Shown here: one piece after another, positions 14,988 through 22,385 of the stretch
How the letters are laid out: each line of letters begins with the position of its first letter
How positions within the stretch are numbered: the stretch's first letter is position 1
NCBI GenBank assembly: GCA_900772445.1
Contig: CAAHEL010000051.1
Span: 1-23,044 of the forward strand
From: Bacilli bacterium
GTDB taxonomy: Bacteria > Bacillota_I > Bacilli_A > RF39 > UBA660
Direction: 5' to 3'
Length of the DNA: 23,044 nt
The notes under the pieces: model-generated
What the model was told of the DNA's origin: nothing
What the model saw: only the letters and a program-made list of their open reading frames with translations
Database searches by the model: none
Program-made: the position numbers and the translations under genes

Positions 14988-14996
14988 TGTTATAAT
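14988..14996 (+). promoter_or_regulatory. Extended -10 promoter of recG
   Basis: TGTTATAAT is a perfect extended -10 (TGn plus TATAAT), 20 bp before the recG ATG. No good -35 is seen at 16-18 bp, which extended -10 promoters tolerate. Confidence 0.5.
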
Positions 14997-15015
14997 TATT
15001 CTAGGATGTGATATA

Positions 15016-17016
15016 ATGGTTGATTTAATTGATATTGATGGAGTAGGAGTCAAAACAATCGAACTATTTAAAAAGCTAGGTATTAATGAAGTAAATGATT
15101 TGCTTTGCTATTACCCATTTAGATATGACATTCTAAAAAGAAGTGATGTATCTAGTTTAAATGATGGAGATAAAATAATAATTGATGGAATAGTCGAAGG
15201 ACAACCTACCACTATTTATTTGTCTAACAAACTAAAAAAAATAATATTTAGAATAAATACTAGACAAACTATTTTAAATGTTACTATATATAACAAAACT
15301 TATTTATATCAAGAATTAAAAAATGGTAAAGATATAACTATAATAGGAAAATATGATAAATTAAAAAATACTATAGTAGCAAGTGATGTAAGATTTGATA
15401 GATTACCAAGAGAACCTAAAATTGAACCAGTTTATTATACTACTAGTGGTTTATCTAAAAAAAGTATTTCTAGATTTATTTATAGCGTTTTAGAAAAAGA
15501 TTATGAAGTAATAGATTATATACCAGATTATCTAGTAGAAAAATATAATTTTTTATCTAAAAAAAGTGCCATATATAACGTACATTGCCCTAACGATATC
15601 TTAAATTTAAAAAGAGCAAGGCAAAGAATAAAATATGAAGAATTATTTATGTATATGCTAAAAATTAATTATTTAAAAAATAAACTTGCTAAAGATACTA
15701 GTGCTATAACAAGAAAAATAGATAGAGAAAAAATAGGGGAATTTGTAAGTGGATTACCATTTGAATTAACTGGAGACCAAAAAATTGTTGTAGATGAAAT
15801 ATTAACAGATTTAACTACAGATAAAAGAATGAATAGATTATTACAAGGTGATGTTGGTTCAGGTAAGACTATTGTAGCATTTATTGCTAGTTATGCTAAT
15901 TATTTATCTGGTTATCAAACAGCATTTATGGCACCAACTGAAATACTTGCTAAACAACATTTTGAAAGTGCTAAGAAATTATTTAAAAACTATGATATGA
16001 AAATAGAATTACTAACTTCTTCACTTAGTCAAAAAAAGAAAAATGATATTTATGATAGATTAGCAAAAGGTGAAATAGATTTATTAATTGGTACTCAAGC
16101 AATAATTCAAGAAAAAGTTAAATTTAGTAACTTAGGCTTAGTAATAACTGACGAACAACATCGTTTTGGAGTTAATCAAAGAAATAGTATCAAGAATAAA
16201 GGTATAATTCCAGATATATTATCTATGAGTGCCACACCAATTCCAAGAACTTATGCTTTAACTATTTATGGAGATGTTGATGTTTCTAGTATCAAAACTA
16301 AACCAGAAGGAAGAAAAGAAGTAATAACTTATCTAAAAAAAGATAAAGAAATATTAGATGTACTTAAACTTATGAAACAAGAACTTGATAAAAAACATCA
16401 AATTTATGTAATAGCCCCTCAAATTGAAGAGTCAGAAAATGATTTAGAAACAGTAGAAAAACTTGAAGTAGAAATGACTAAAGCATTTGGTAAATTATTT
16501 ACTATAAAATCTATTCACGGTAAAATGGAAGCAGACGAAAAAGAAGAAGTTATGAAAGAGTTTGAAGATGGTAAAGTTGATATATTAATTTCTACAACAG
16601 TAATCGAAGTAGGTGTTAATGTTCCTAATGCTTCGATGATAGTAATATTTAATGCTAATATGTTTGGACTTTCTACATTGCATCAATTAAGAGGTAGAGT
16701 AGGAAGAGGAGACGTTCAATCTTATTGTGTATTAATAACCAAACAAACTACCGATAGATTAAAAATACTAGAAAGAACTACTGATGGATTTGAAATTAGT
16801 GAATTTGATTTCCAAAATAGAGGTGAAGGAGACTTGTTTGGAGTTAGACAAAGTGGTAACATTGGTTTAATAATGGCAAATATTAATAGAGATTTTAAAA
16901 TGCTTCTTAGAGTTAAAGATGATGTTATAGAATTTTTAGATAAATTATCTAATAGTACCGAAGAGGAATATAAAGCAATTAAAGATAAACTACATACAAT
17001 CGAAAATCTAGATTAA
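15016..17016 (+). CDS. recG: ATP-dependent DNA helicase RecG
   Basis: RecG remodels stalled replication forks and branch-migrates Holliday junctions. The 666-residue length is usual. The N-terminal wedge/OB domain (about 1-220) includes LLCYYPFRYDIL and the PVYYTTSGLSKKSI segment. Helicase motifs are intact: I, GDVGSGKT at 278-285; II, DEQH at 379-382 (DEQHRFGV is characteristic of RecG); III, SATPIPRT; and VI, QLRGRVGRG. The TRG-like wedge-contact region is present downstream as NRGEGDLFGVRQSG. The ATG is preceded by AGGATGTGA. It is the last clearly chromosomal protein gene before the integrated element, with a candidate small RNA gene just beyond. Confidence 0.97.
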   Translation: MVDLIDIDGVGVKTIELFKKLGINEVNDLLCYYPFRYDILKRSDVSSLNDGDKIIIDGIVEGQPTTIYLSNKLKKIIFRINTRQTILNVTIYNKTYLYQELKNGKDITIIGKYDKLKNTIVASDVRFDRLPREPKIEPVYYTTSGLSKKSISRFIYSVLEKDYEVIDYIPDYLVEKYNFLSKKSAIYNVHCPNDILNLKRARQRIKYEELFMYMLKINYLKNKLAKDTSAITRKIDREKIGEFVSGLPFELTGDQKIVVDEILTDLTTDKRMNRLLQGDVGSGKTIVAFIASYANYLSGYQTAFMAPTEILAKQHFESAKKLFKNYDMKIELLTSSLSQKKKNDIYDRLAKGEIDLLIGTQAIIQEKVKFSNLGLVITDEQHRFGVNQRNSIKNKGIIPDILSMSATPIPRTYALTIYGDVDVSSIKTKPEGRKEVITYLKKDKEILDVLKLMKQELDKKHQIYVIAPQIEESENDLETVEKLEVEMTKAFGKLFTIKSIHGKMEADEKEEVMKEFEDGKVDILISTTVIEVGVNVPNASMIVIFNANMFGLSTLHQLRGRVGRGDVQSYCVLITKQTTDRLKILERTTDGFEISEFDFQNRGEGDLFGVRQSGNIGLIMANINRDFKMLLRVKDDVIEFLDKLSNSTEEEYKAIKDKLHTIENLD

Positions 17017-17058
17017 TTTACACTTTAAAAAAAATAATGTAAAATTTACAAAAATCTA

Positions 17059-17087
17059 TTGTAATTTTTTGTAAAATATATTATGAT
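17059..17087 (+). promoter_or_regulatory. Promoter for the recG-downstream RNA
   Basis: TTGTAA (17059-17064) and TATGAT (17082-17087) are spaced 17 bp. The expected start is about 17094, two bases before the first hairpin of the RNA candidate. Confidence 0.5.
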
Positions 17088-17093
17088 TAATAT

Positions 17094-17257
17094 GTCATAA
17101 GAGATTATGGCCACTCACTACGAATAATGTAGGAGTGTTCAACCAAAACCCCCTGAAATCCCAGCCGAGAGGCTGGGATACTTTGTTTTATAAGGGGTTT
17201 ATAAAATTAATTAGAGTTTCAACCACCCATATAACTACCCACTTTGGTAGTTTTTTT
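17094..17257 (+). ncRNA. Structured small RNA candidate, class unassigned
   Basis: About 165 nt between a promoter and a terminator hold four further helices. P1 is CATAA-GAGA-TTATG (17096-17109). P2 is CACTC plus CTAC pairing with GTAG plus GAGTG across a bulged A (17112-17137). P3 closes AAACCCC (17146-17152) with GGGGTTT (17194-17200). Inside it P4 is a perfect 9-bp ATCCCAGCC/GGCTGGGAT stem capped by GAGA (17158-17179). GNRA loops appear only when read on the + strand, which fixes the sense. TTCAACCA occurs twice (17138, 17218). There is no open frame or tRNA cloverleaf. The size and compact multi-helix layout recall large conserved RNAs such as raiA or ARRPOF, but I cannot confirm a match. 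It is much more GC-rich than its surroundings. Confidence 0.65.
17233..17257 (+). terminator. Terminator of the small RNA
   Basis: AACTACC (17233-17239) and GGTAGTT (17246-17252) form a 7-bp stem with a 6-nt loop, and T continues to 17257. The integrase stop on the other strand is only 16 bp further. Confidence 0.75.
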
Positions 17258-17272
17258 ATTATTTAACAAAGT

Positions 17273-18385
17273 TTATGTAAGTTTATTTATTGTATTTACT
17301 ATATCATTCAGTTTGTTTTTGAACATGTGAGAATAAGTATTTAATGTTTCATCTATTTTTGTATGCCCCAAATATTTGGCAACCATAGTTATATTAGCAC
17401 CATTATTTATTAAAAGCGATGCACAACTATGTCTGAAATCGTGTATTCTAATTTGCTTTAAATTTGCTTTTTGGCATAACTGATTTTTTCTATCTCTTAA
17501 TCGTGAGTTAGTAATCGGAATATCAGTACCAAACACATACCAATTTTTTTTAAATCCATAAGTCTTTTTATCTTGTTCTAATAGCCTTTTAAAGTCATTT
17601 AAAAGTGTTTCTGCTATTGGTATAGTTCTTATACTAGATTTGGTTTTTGGCGTCGTTACCATATATTTATGAGAGTTTTCACCTTCTAATTGAACTATAT
17701 TTTTATTTACTCGTAATTCTTTATCTTCAAAATTAATATCATTCCAAGTCAATGCTCTAGCTTCACCTCTACGAAGTCCACAATAATATAGAGTTTCATA
17801 AAGACATTTGAATTTTAAATTATCTTCATTGCTTATAAATCTTTTAAATTCTTCTAGAGTATAAAAGTCCATTTCTTTTTTTATTTCATTATGATTAATA
17901 AATTTAGTTATTTTATTATAAAAATTTCTAAAATCAAAATCATACATTTTACTTCCCCAATTAAGTACTATTTTAATAAATTTTTGTATATCATTTTTAT
18001 ATGCTGTGCTAATATCAAATTTATTGATTTCTTTTCTCCATAATTCGTAGTGTTTGACACTTAAATCTTTTAATTTAACATTGTCTAATAATTGCATATA
18101 TTTGATTCTATCTCTATATGTTTTAAGAGTAGTGGGTTTGACTTTATCTTCTTGATACGAATAATATTTAGTATAAAGTTCTTTAAACGTCATATTTTTA
18201 TCTTCTTTTACAACATTCATTTTTAAAGAGTACTCTCTTTCAGCTTTTAATGCCTCATTTTTAGTTTTAAATGCAGGAGAAGTATATTTCTTTCTCTTGC
18301 CATTTAATGAAGGAATCCAACAATAAAATACCCATTTTCGACCATCTTTAGTCCATTTATATTGCTCTAATAGTCTTGTAGCCAT
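17273..18385 (-). CDS. int: Tyrosine recombinase/integrase
   Basis: The ATG at 18385 is chosen because AAGGAGG sits 8 bp ahead; an in-frame ATG 36 bp upstream has no such site. The product is 370 residues. An N-terminal arm-binding domain (about 5-55: YKWTKDGRKWVFYCWIP, then FKTKNEALKAERE) precedes a SAM-like core-binding domain (about 62-155) and the catalytic domain. All catalytic residues are present: Arg in YCGLRRGEARAL, Lys in TPKTKSSIRTIPI, H-x-x-R in IHDFRHSCASLL, His in LGHTKIDET and the Tyr nucleophile in TYSHMF. It should integrate and excise the element by site-specific recombination. The gene is last in its transcription unit and ends 16 bp from the RNA terminator, so the target site is probably at or near the 3' end of that RNA gene. 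Confidence 0.96.
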   Translation of the reverse strand: MATRLLEQYKWTKDGRKWVFYCWIPSLNGKRKKYTSPAFKTKNEALKAEREYSLKMNVVKEDKNMTFKELYTKYYSYQEDKVKPTTLKTYRDRIKYMQLLDNVKLKDLSVKHYELWRKEINKFDISTAYKNDIQKFIKIVLNWGSKMYDFDFRNFYNKITKFINHNEIKKEMDFYTLEEFKRFISNEDNLKFKCLYETLYYCGLRRGEARALTWNDINFEDKELRVNKNIVQLEGENSHKYMVTTPKTKSSIRTIPIAETLLNDFKRLLEQDKKTYGFKKNWYVFGTDIPITNSRLRDRKNQLCQKANLKQIRIHDFRHSCASLLINNGANITMVAKYLGHTKIDETLNTYSHMFKNKLNDIVNTINKLT

Positions 18386-18415
18386 AATATCATCCTCCTT
18401 ATCTACAAAACTATC

Positions 18416-18466
18416 ACGCACTCCTAATAATATTTTACCACTGTTTTTACTGATTTTGGAGTGCGT
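18416..18466 (-). repeat. Inverted repeat between relaxase and integrase genes
   Basis: ACGCACTCC (18416-18424) and GGAGTGCGT (18458-18466) are exact inverted copies around a 33-nt loop; ATCA/TGAT extends the stem across one bulge. It lies in the integrase leader. Possible roles are an attenuator, or a protein-binding site for excision control. There is no T-run right after the 3' arm on the - strand, so it is not a simple terminator. Confidence 0.6.
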
Positions 18467-18486
18467 TGATAATTTTTTGCTTTCTA

Positions 18487-19938
18487 TTACATAGTTATTT
18501 CAAAATCTTCTTCTTTATCTTTATCATATTCAGAATTAATTTCATCAGCTTCAAACTCAAATTCATCATAATCAATTTCATTTTCTTCAATGGTGTGATT
18601 ACCTTTTAGATGTGCTATTGCCTTACACAATTTATCACAAAATTTGTATATTTCTTCTTTAAATTTTTCAAATGATTTTTGTATTTTATCAATTGTCTTT
18701 TCTAAATTTGAGATAATATTATTCTTTTGTATAATTATTTCTTTTTGTGTTTTGATAGTGTTATTCAATTCTAGTATTTTATTATCTTTTTCTTTAATAG
18801 CACGACCATCCTTAAGTTTTTCGTTTTCAATTTCTAAAGTTTGTATTTGATTTTGCATATCTTGAATGGTTATATCTTTTTTCTTAATAGTGTTTACATT
18901 TTTTGTGTTTTCTTTATTTATATTTTTTGAATATGTAATTAAATCATTAACTTCATTTTCTTTATAACCACCAAATTTCTTCTTTGATGGATTCAATATA
19001 TTGTTGGAATTGATTGAAGATAATTCTTTTGTAGTTTCTAATTCTATATTATTTAATTTTTTATTTTTTTCAAATTCTTTTTTCATTTCGTTGATTTGTT
19101 CGTTTAAATCATCAATTTCTTTTTGAGCCTTTGTCTTATGTAAAATATTTGCTCCTATATTTCCACGATATAAATTAAATCCTTTTTCAGTTATAAATTT
19201 ATTGTAATCATCTTGTATTTTTGCATAAGACGTTTTGCCACCCTTATTTTTCCAAAACTGATCACAATTTAAGAATTTGCCTTTTTCAACAATATACATA
19301 TTTTTACCATTTTTGTCTTTTTTTTGAATAGGTAATAATTTTTTATTTCCGTCTTTTCCAATTACTTCATGTTTGAGTAAATTACCATCTTTGTCAGTTT
19401 CAAACACTTTTCTTTTTACTTCATTTACAACTGGAAGAAAATAGAAGTGCATATGTGGAGTATCCTCATCATAATGAACTTCTGCATAAACTATATTTTC
19501 TTTTCCAACTAATTGTTCTAGAAATAAATAGCTATCATCAAAAAATTTTTTTATCTTTTCTGGAATATCACTCTCACTTTTTATATCTGGTATTAACATA
19601 GGTTGACCTTTCTTTTTACCAACTTGATGTATTCTATCACTATTCTTAAATTTCATTCCCATACTTTGAAAAAACTCTTGACCACTTGTTATAATTGCTC
19701 CATTTAACAAGTTTACATTTTTACCATCATTAAAATATATATTATTATCTCTTAATTTTTTATAAACTTGGCTAGATAGGTTTTTGTTAGTTAATGGTAT
19801 ATATTGAATGTTAAACTTTGTTCTTTCAGTATCGTAATTGCCAGTACCTTTTCTTTCAGTAAGTTCTATTCCAAGTCCACCTAAATCACTAGCCTTAAAT
19901 TTGTTTTCAAATCTTAATACTTGATTACCATCATACAA
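18487..19938 (-). CDS. mob: MobV-family relaxase (plasmid recombination/mobilization protein)
   Basis: The start is taken as TTG at 19938, 9 bp after AAAGGAGG; this gives 483 residues and an N-terminus (LRFENKFKASDLGG) aligned with Pre/Mob proteins. The metal-binding motif HYDEDTPHMHFY fits MobV H-x-D-E-x-T-P-H-x-H exactly. Earlier blocks (SGQEFFQSMG, VGKENIVYAEVHYDE) also fit the family. Residues from about 290 to 445 form a long coiled coil, then an acidic tail. It would nick oriT and carry the strand into a recipient. One oddity: the His after GG in motif I, nucleophile in pMV158 MobM, is absent; the sequence reads GGLGIELTER. Another residue would have to act, or the enzyme is a divergent subtype. 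The probable oriT lies just upstream. Confidence 0.9.
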   Translation of the reverse strand: MYDGNQVLRFENKFKASDLGGLGIELTERKGTGNYDTERTKFNIQYIPLTNKNLSSQVYKKLRDNNIYFNDGKNVNLLNGAIITSGQEFFQSMGMKFKNSDRIHQVGKKKGQPMLIPDIKSESDIPEKIKKFFDDSYLFLEQLVGKENIVYAEVHYDEDTPHMHFYFLPVVNEVKRKVFETDKDGNLLKHEVIGKDGNKKLLPIQKKDKNGKNMYIVEKGKFLNCDQFWKNKGGKTSYAKIQDDYNKFITEKGFNLYRGNIGANILHKTKAQKEIDDLNEQINEMKKEFEKNKKLNNIELETTKELSSINSNNILNPSKKKFGGYKENEVNDLITYSKNINKENTKNVNTIKKKDITIQDMQNQIQTLEIENEKLKDGRAIKEKDNKILELNNTIKTQKEIIIQKNNIISNLEKTIDKIQKSFEKFKEEIYKFCDKLCKAIAHLKGNHTIEENEIDYDEFEFEADEINSEYDKDKEEDFEITM

Positions 19939-19991
19939 TAATTTATTCCTCCTTTGCTTTACTTCTTGAGGGATGGACAATTTATTGTCCT

Positions 19992-20098
19992 ATCTCACTA
20001 GGGCATAGCCCACGTGAGATTAGGGAGTTCCCTAATAACCCCTTGCTTGTTTTATGCAAATGCCTAAACTAACCGTAAAGGCAAATGCTTCAAACAAG
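19992..20098. other. Candidate oriT: nested inverted repeats upstream of mob
   Basis: Three structures stand together. ATCTCAC/GTGAGAT (19992-20020) encloses GGGC-ATA-GCCC. Next is an 18-bp palindrome (20019-20036) with 8-bp arms. Then CTTGTTT/AAACAAG (20046-20098) brackets imperfect inner arms ending TGCCT/AGGCA. The stretch is more GC-rich than its surroundings, non-coding, and directly upstream of the relaxase, which is where MobV oriTs lie. The nick site cannot be placed from sequence alone. Confidence 0.5.
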
Positions 20099-20099
20099 A

Positions 20100-20258
20100 T
20101 TAAATAATAACTATCTACAAGATACTTATTATTTAATTTAATTATTAAAAGAAAAATCTTTTAATAATGTAAAAATATTTACTATCGCCACTTTCATTGC
20201 TACGCAACAAAACGTGCCACGTTCATTTTTTACTTAATAACTTTTTCAAAAAAAGTTA
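20100..20258. repeat. Cluster of five further hairpins between ATPase and relaxase genes
   Basis: Perfect stems are: 11 bp plus an inner TATC/GATA (20100-20136); 12 bp with AAAA loop (20141-20168); TTGC-TAC-GCAA (20197-20207); AACGTG-C-CACGTT (20211-20223); and TAACTTTTT/AAAAAGTTA (20238-20258). No gene is seen in this gap. Some may end the ATPase transcript; others could belong to oriT or to a single-strand origin used after transfer. Confidence 0.6.
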
Positions 20259-20276
20259 ACAAAAACTTGAAGAAAA

Positions 20277-21230
20277 TTATTCATTTTCTTCAATAGGTTC
20301 TTCATAATGAGATTGGTATAATCTTTTATCGGATTTTCGTATTTTCTTTATATAAAGTCCTTCACGTCTTAAATATTCCATATTAGAATTTATCATTCTT
20401 CCACATTGTTTAGGTGTCATTAATAAATTTGCTTTATTAATAATTTCAGCACAAGTAAATTCACAATCACCTTGATTTACTGCATACTTTATAAAGTTGA
20501 CTAAATTAATATCAATTTTATCCTCATCAAATTGTTCTATAACATTAAAAATTTGATTTTTAGATTTTTTTAAATAAATATCTGTACTTGGAAAATCCCT
20601 ATTGATAATATTAAGTCTAATCAATGATTTATCATTTTTATCTTCTATTAAAGTTAATTTACCATCTACAACTGCATCAAACGCTGTACTTCCCAAAGTT
20701 TTTCCTTGTTTATTTAGATGATGTGTAAATAATATGGTTATATTATATTTCTCACATAAATTTCTTAATTTAGGTAGCAATTTTTGTCCTATATCTTGAT
20801 AACTATTTATATCGTAGTTAATTCCTAAATCAATATCTTTTAACATATCTAATATTACGACTTTTCCTTTATATTTTTTAACAAAGTCATTTATATCTAT
20901 CTCAAAGTCAAATATACTAACTTCTCCTTTTCCATTTCGATCAATAATAAATAAACTTTCTTTTGGAAATTTTAAATCTAAAACATTTATTCTTTGCTTT
21001 AATTGACCAAAATCTGATTCTGTGCTAATATATAAGACAGGAGAGGGCGATAATACATTACGCCCTAAAAATTGTTTTCCTCTAATTAATGAGTAGGATA
21101 ATTGTAGTGCCAACATAGATTTTCCTACTTTTGCATTAGATACTAAACAATAAAGACCCCTAGACTTCATTATATCTTCAATAATGATGTCTTTTTTTAT
21201 ACTTATATCTTCTTCCTCAATAGCTCTCAT
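20277..21230 (-). CDS. RepA/DnaB-like hexameric ATPase
   Basis: The 317-residue protein is a RecA-fold ATPase of the AAA_25/RepA group. The Walker A reads SNAKVGKSMLA (about 31-41), Walker B KVVILDML (about 125-132), and a sensor-like segment TILFTHHLNKQG follows. A C-terminal winged-helix-like region (about 245-300: NQGDCEFTCAEIINKANLLM, then MTPKQCGRMINSNMEYL) could bind DNA. Relatives act as replicative helicases or initiators of plasmids and mobile elements. It starts 4 bp after the small DNA-binding gene behind AAAGGAG, so the two are one unit. Together with a DnaA box in the leader this suggests that the excised element can replicate, which is inference. Confidence 0.85.
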   Translation of the reverse strand: MRAIEEEDISIKKDIIIEDIMKSRGLYCLVSNAKVGKSMLALQLSYSLIRGKQFLGRNVLSPSPVLYISTESDFGQLKQRINVLDLKFPKESLFIIDRNGKGEVSIFDFEIDINDFVKKYKGKVVILDMLKDIDLGINYDINSYQDIGQKLLPKLRNLCEKYNITILFTHHLNKQGKTLGSTAFDAVVDGKLTLIEDKNDKSLIRLNIINRDFPSTDIYLKKSKNQIFNVIEQFDEDKIDINLVNFIKYAVNQGDCEFTCAEIINKANLLMTPKQCGRMINSNMEYLRREGLYIKKIRKSDKRLYQSHYEEPIEENE

Positions 21231-21234
21231 ATCA

Positions 21235-21471
21235 TCAAACTCCTTTCTTTACTCTTGATTCAAGATAAGAAATATTTATATCTAAATAGTCAACTACTTC
21301 CTTCATTGGAATTACATGTTTGGGTATTATATACCCTTGTTTTGTTAATTTATCTTTAATTTCTTTTTTGATTTTTAAAGCTGTGTTTCTGCCAAATTCA
21401 CCTAGTAGCATTAAATCATCAAGATTACACCATTGTTTTGAAATTAATTCTAATGTTTCATTTGCTGTCAT
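21235..21471 (-). CDS. Small helix-turn-helix DNA-binding protein (excisionase-like)
   Basis: The 78-residue protein has two helical units: LISKQWCNLDDLMLLGEFGRNTALKIKKEI, which reads as a helix-turn-helix with a Gly turn, and VIPMKEVVDYLDINISYLESRVKK, which looks like the first helices of a winged-helix/MerR-like domain. Proteins of this size and layout occur directly before RepA-like ATPases in integrative elements and may serve as replication accessory or excisionase. GAGGTGA precedes the ATG. It is the first gene of the - strand operon, behind a long leader. Confidence 0.75.
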   Translation of the reverse strand: MTANETLELISKQWCNLDDLMLLGEFGRNTALKIKKEIKDKLTKQGYIIPKHVIPMKEVVDYLDINISYLESRVKKGV

Positions 21472-21482
21472 TACATCACCTC

Positions 21483-21783
21483 ACTTTCGTTTAGTATTTA
21501 TGGATACTATTAATATAGCTAATCCATCTATGGATGGTTTTAGTATTACCAACAACTCCCTTTAAGGATGTATATATAGAAATTGCCATATATCTGAGGA
21601 GGATTTTAGTTTATCCACAACTCTCGTGCCAATAGAGATATTTACCCTTGCATTTATTTTAAGTGTCGGCATATCGGGGATTTCCAACACTACTGAGTTT
21701 TCAAAGAACCATTATTATTTTGCTAAGTCATAATTTTACCTCCTATTCTTTTTTGCTCCAAACGTACTTGTTTGTTGCAACTT
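21483..21783 (-). promoter_or_regulatory. Long structured leader with mini-ORF and DnaA box (possible origin)
   Basis: From the predicted start near 21783 to the first gene there are about 310 non-coding nt. They hold an ideal ribosome site (21738-21744) six bases ahead of a two-codon ORF, ATG-ACT-TAG (21723-21731); an 8-bp stem at 21662-21691; an ATATAT hairpin near 21572-21596; and ATCCAT-CT-ATGGAT (21522-21535). On the + strand TTATCCACA at 21611-21619 is a perfect DnaA box. The segment could combine leader attenuation with a replication origin. Confidence 0.5.
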
Positions 21784-21789
21784 AACACC

Positions 21790-21817
21790 ATTATAACACC
21801 ATAAGTTTAATTGTCAA
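21790..21817 (-). promoter_or_regulatory. Consensus promoter of the replication/mobilization operon
   Basis: On the - strand TTGACA (21817-21812) and TATAAT (21795-21790) are perfect, spaced 16 bp. AACACCAT occurs twice on the + strand (21784-21791 and 21795-21802), 11 bp apart, covering the -10 box. That is about one helical turn, as expected for a repressor operator. Confidence 0.8.
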
Positions 21818-21845
21818 CCTTTTTTGATACAAAAATATAAAAATG

Positions 21846-21874
21846 TTGCATTTTAGCACAATTGGTGTTATAAT
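21846..21874 (+). promoter_or_regulatory. Promoter of the XRE repressor gene
   Basis: TATAAT at 21869-21874 has an extended TGn, with TTGCAT as a weak -35 at 17 bp. GGTGTT overlapping the -10 is the inverse of the AACACC in the facing promoter, so the same repressor could bind both. Confidence 0.7.
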
Positions 21875-21896
21875 TAGTTTACGAGGAGGCGAAAAT

Positions 21897-22385
21897 ATGA
21901 CAAAAGTTGGAGAATTAATCCAAAAAGGTCGTGAAGAAAATAATTTATCAATGCGACAATTAGCTGAACTAGCACATGTTAGTCATTCCGACATTTCAAG
22001 AATTGAATCTGGTGAGCGTGAAGTTCCAAATCCTAAAATTTTAAGAAAGATAAGTAAATACATAGGTGTTAATTATAATGATTTGATGTATGCTTCAGGT
22101 TTAGGTGCACAAATTAGTCCACTTAATCCATACATAATAGAACATTATAGAAAACTTAAAGGTGAAGATTTAAAACGAGCCATGAATAGTATTGAAAGTA
22201 ATATGAAAAATAATGATATTCTTATTGAATCATTAGAAAATAATATGAAAAATACTATTGAAGAAGAAAAAGTTCAAGTCTTATCGGATACTATTGAGGA
22301 TTTAAAATATCAAAATGAAACCAATGAAGAAATAATGAAATTATTAAATGAACAAGCTGTAAAGGAGTTTAGAAATGAAAGATAA
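21897..22385 (+). CDS. XRE-family repressor of the element
   Basis: The ATG at 21897 follows GAGGAGG; an earlier in-frame ATG lies inside the promoter. The 162-residue protein has a complete XRE helix-turn-helix (about 5-65: IQKGREENNLSMRQLAELAHVS, then HSDISRIESGEREVPNPKIL) and a helical C-terminal half (about 90-162) with ESLENNMKN repeats, probably for dimerisation. It is arranged like ImmR-type repressors of integrative elements: divergent from the replication operon, with shared operator repeats. It should keep the element quiescent and regulate itself. The downstream gene overlaps its last 11 bp. Confidence 0.9.
   Translation: MTKVGELIQKGREENNLSMRQLAELAHVSHSDISRIESGEREVPNPKILRKISKYIGVNYNDLMYASGLGAQISPLNPYIIEHYRKLKGEDLKRAMNSIESNMKNNDILIESLENNMKNTIEEEKVQVLSDTIEDLKYQNETNEEIMKLLNEQAVKEFRNER

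Noticed and set aside
17017..17058. recG terminator
   Set aside because: TTTACA and TGTAAA can pair weakly around an A-rich loop, but no clear stem followed by a T-run is present.
17094..17257. tmRNA or tRNA gene at the integrase edge
   Set aside because: No cloverleaf, no CCA-type acceptor end, no tag ORF; the helices form a different layout. The T-loop-like TTCAACC alone is not enough.
18644..18850. Forward open frame inside the relaxase coiled-coil region
   Set aside because: It mirrors low-complexity coding sequence on the other strand and has no ribosome site.
19992..20258. CRISPR array
   Set aside because: The repeats are different inverted hairpins, not identical direct repeats with regular spacers, and no cas genes are near.
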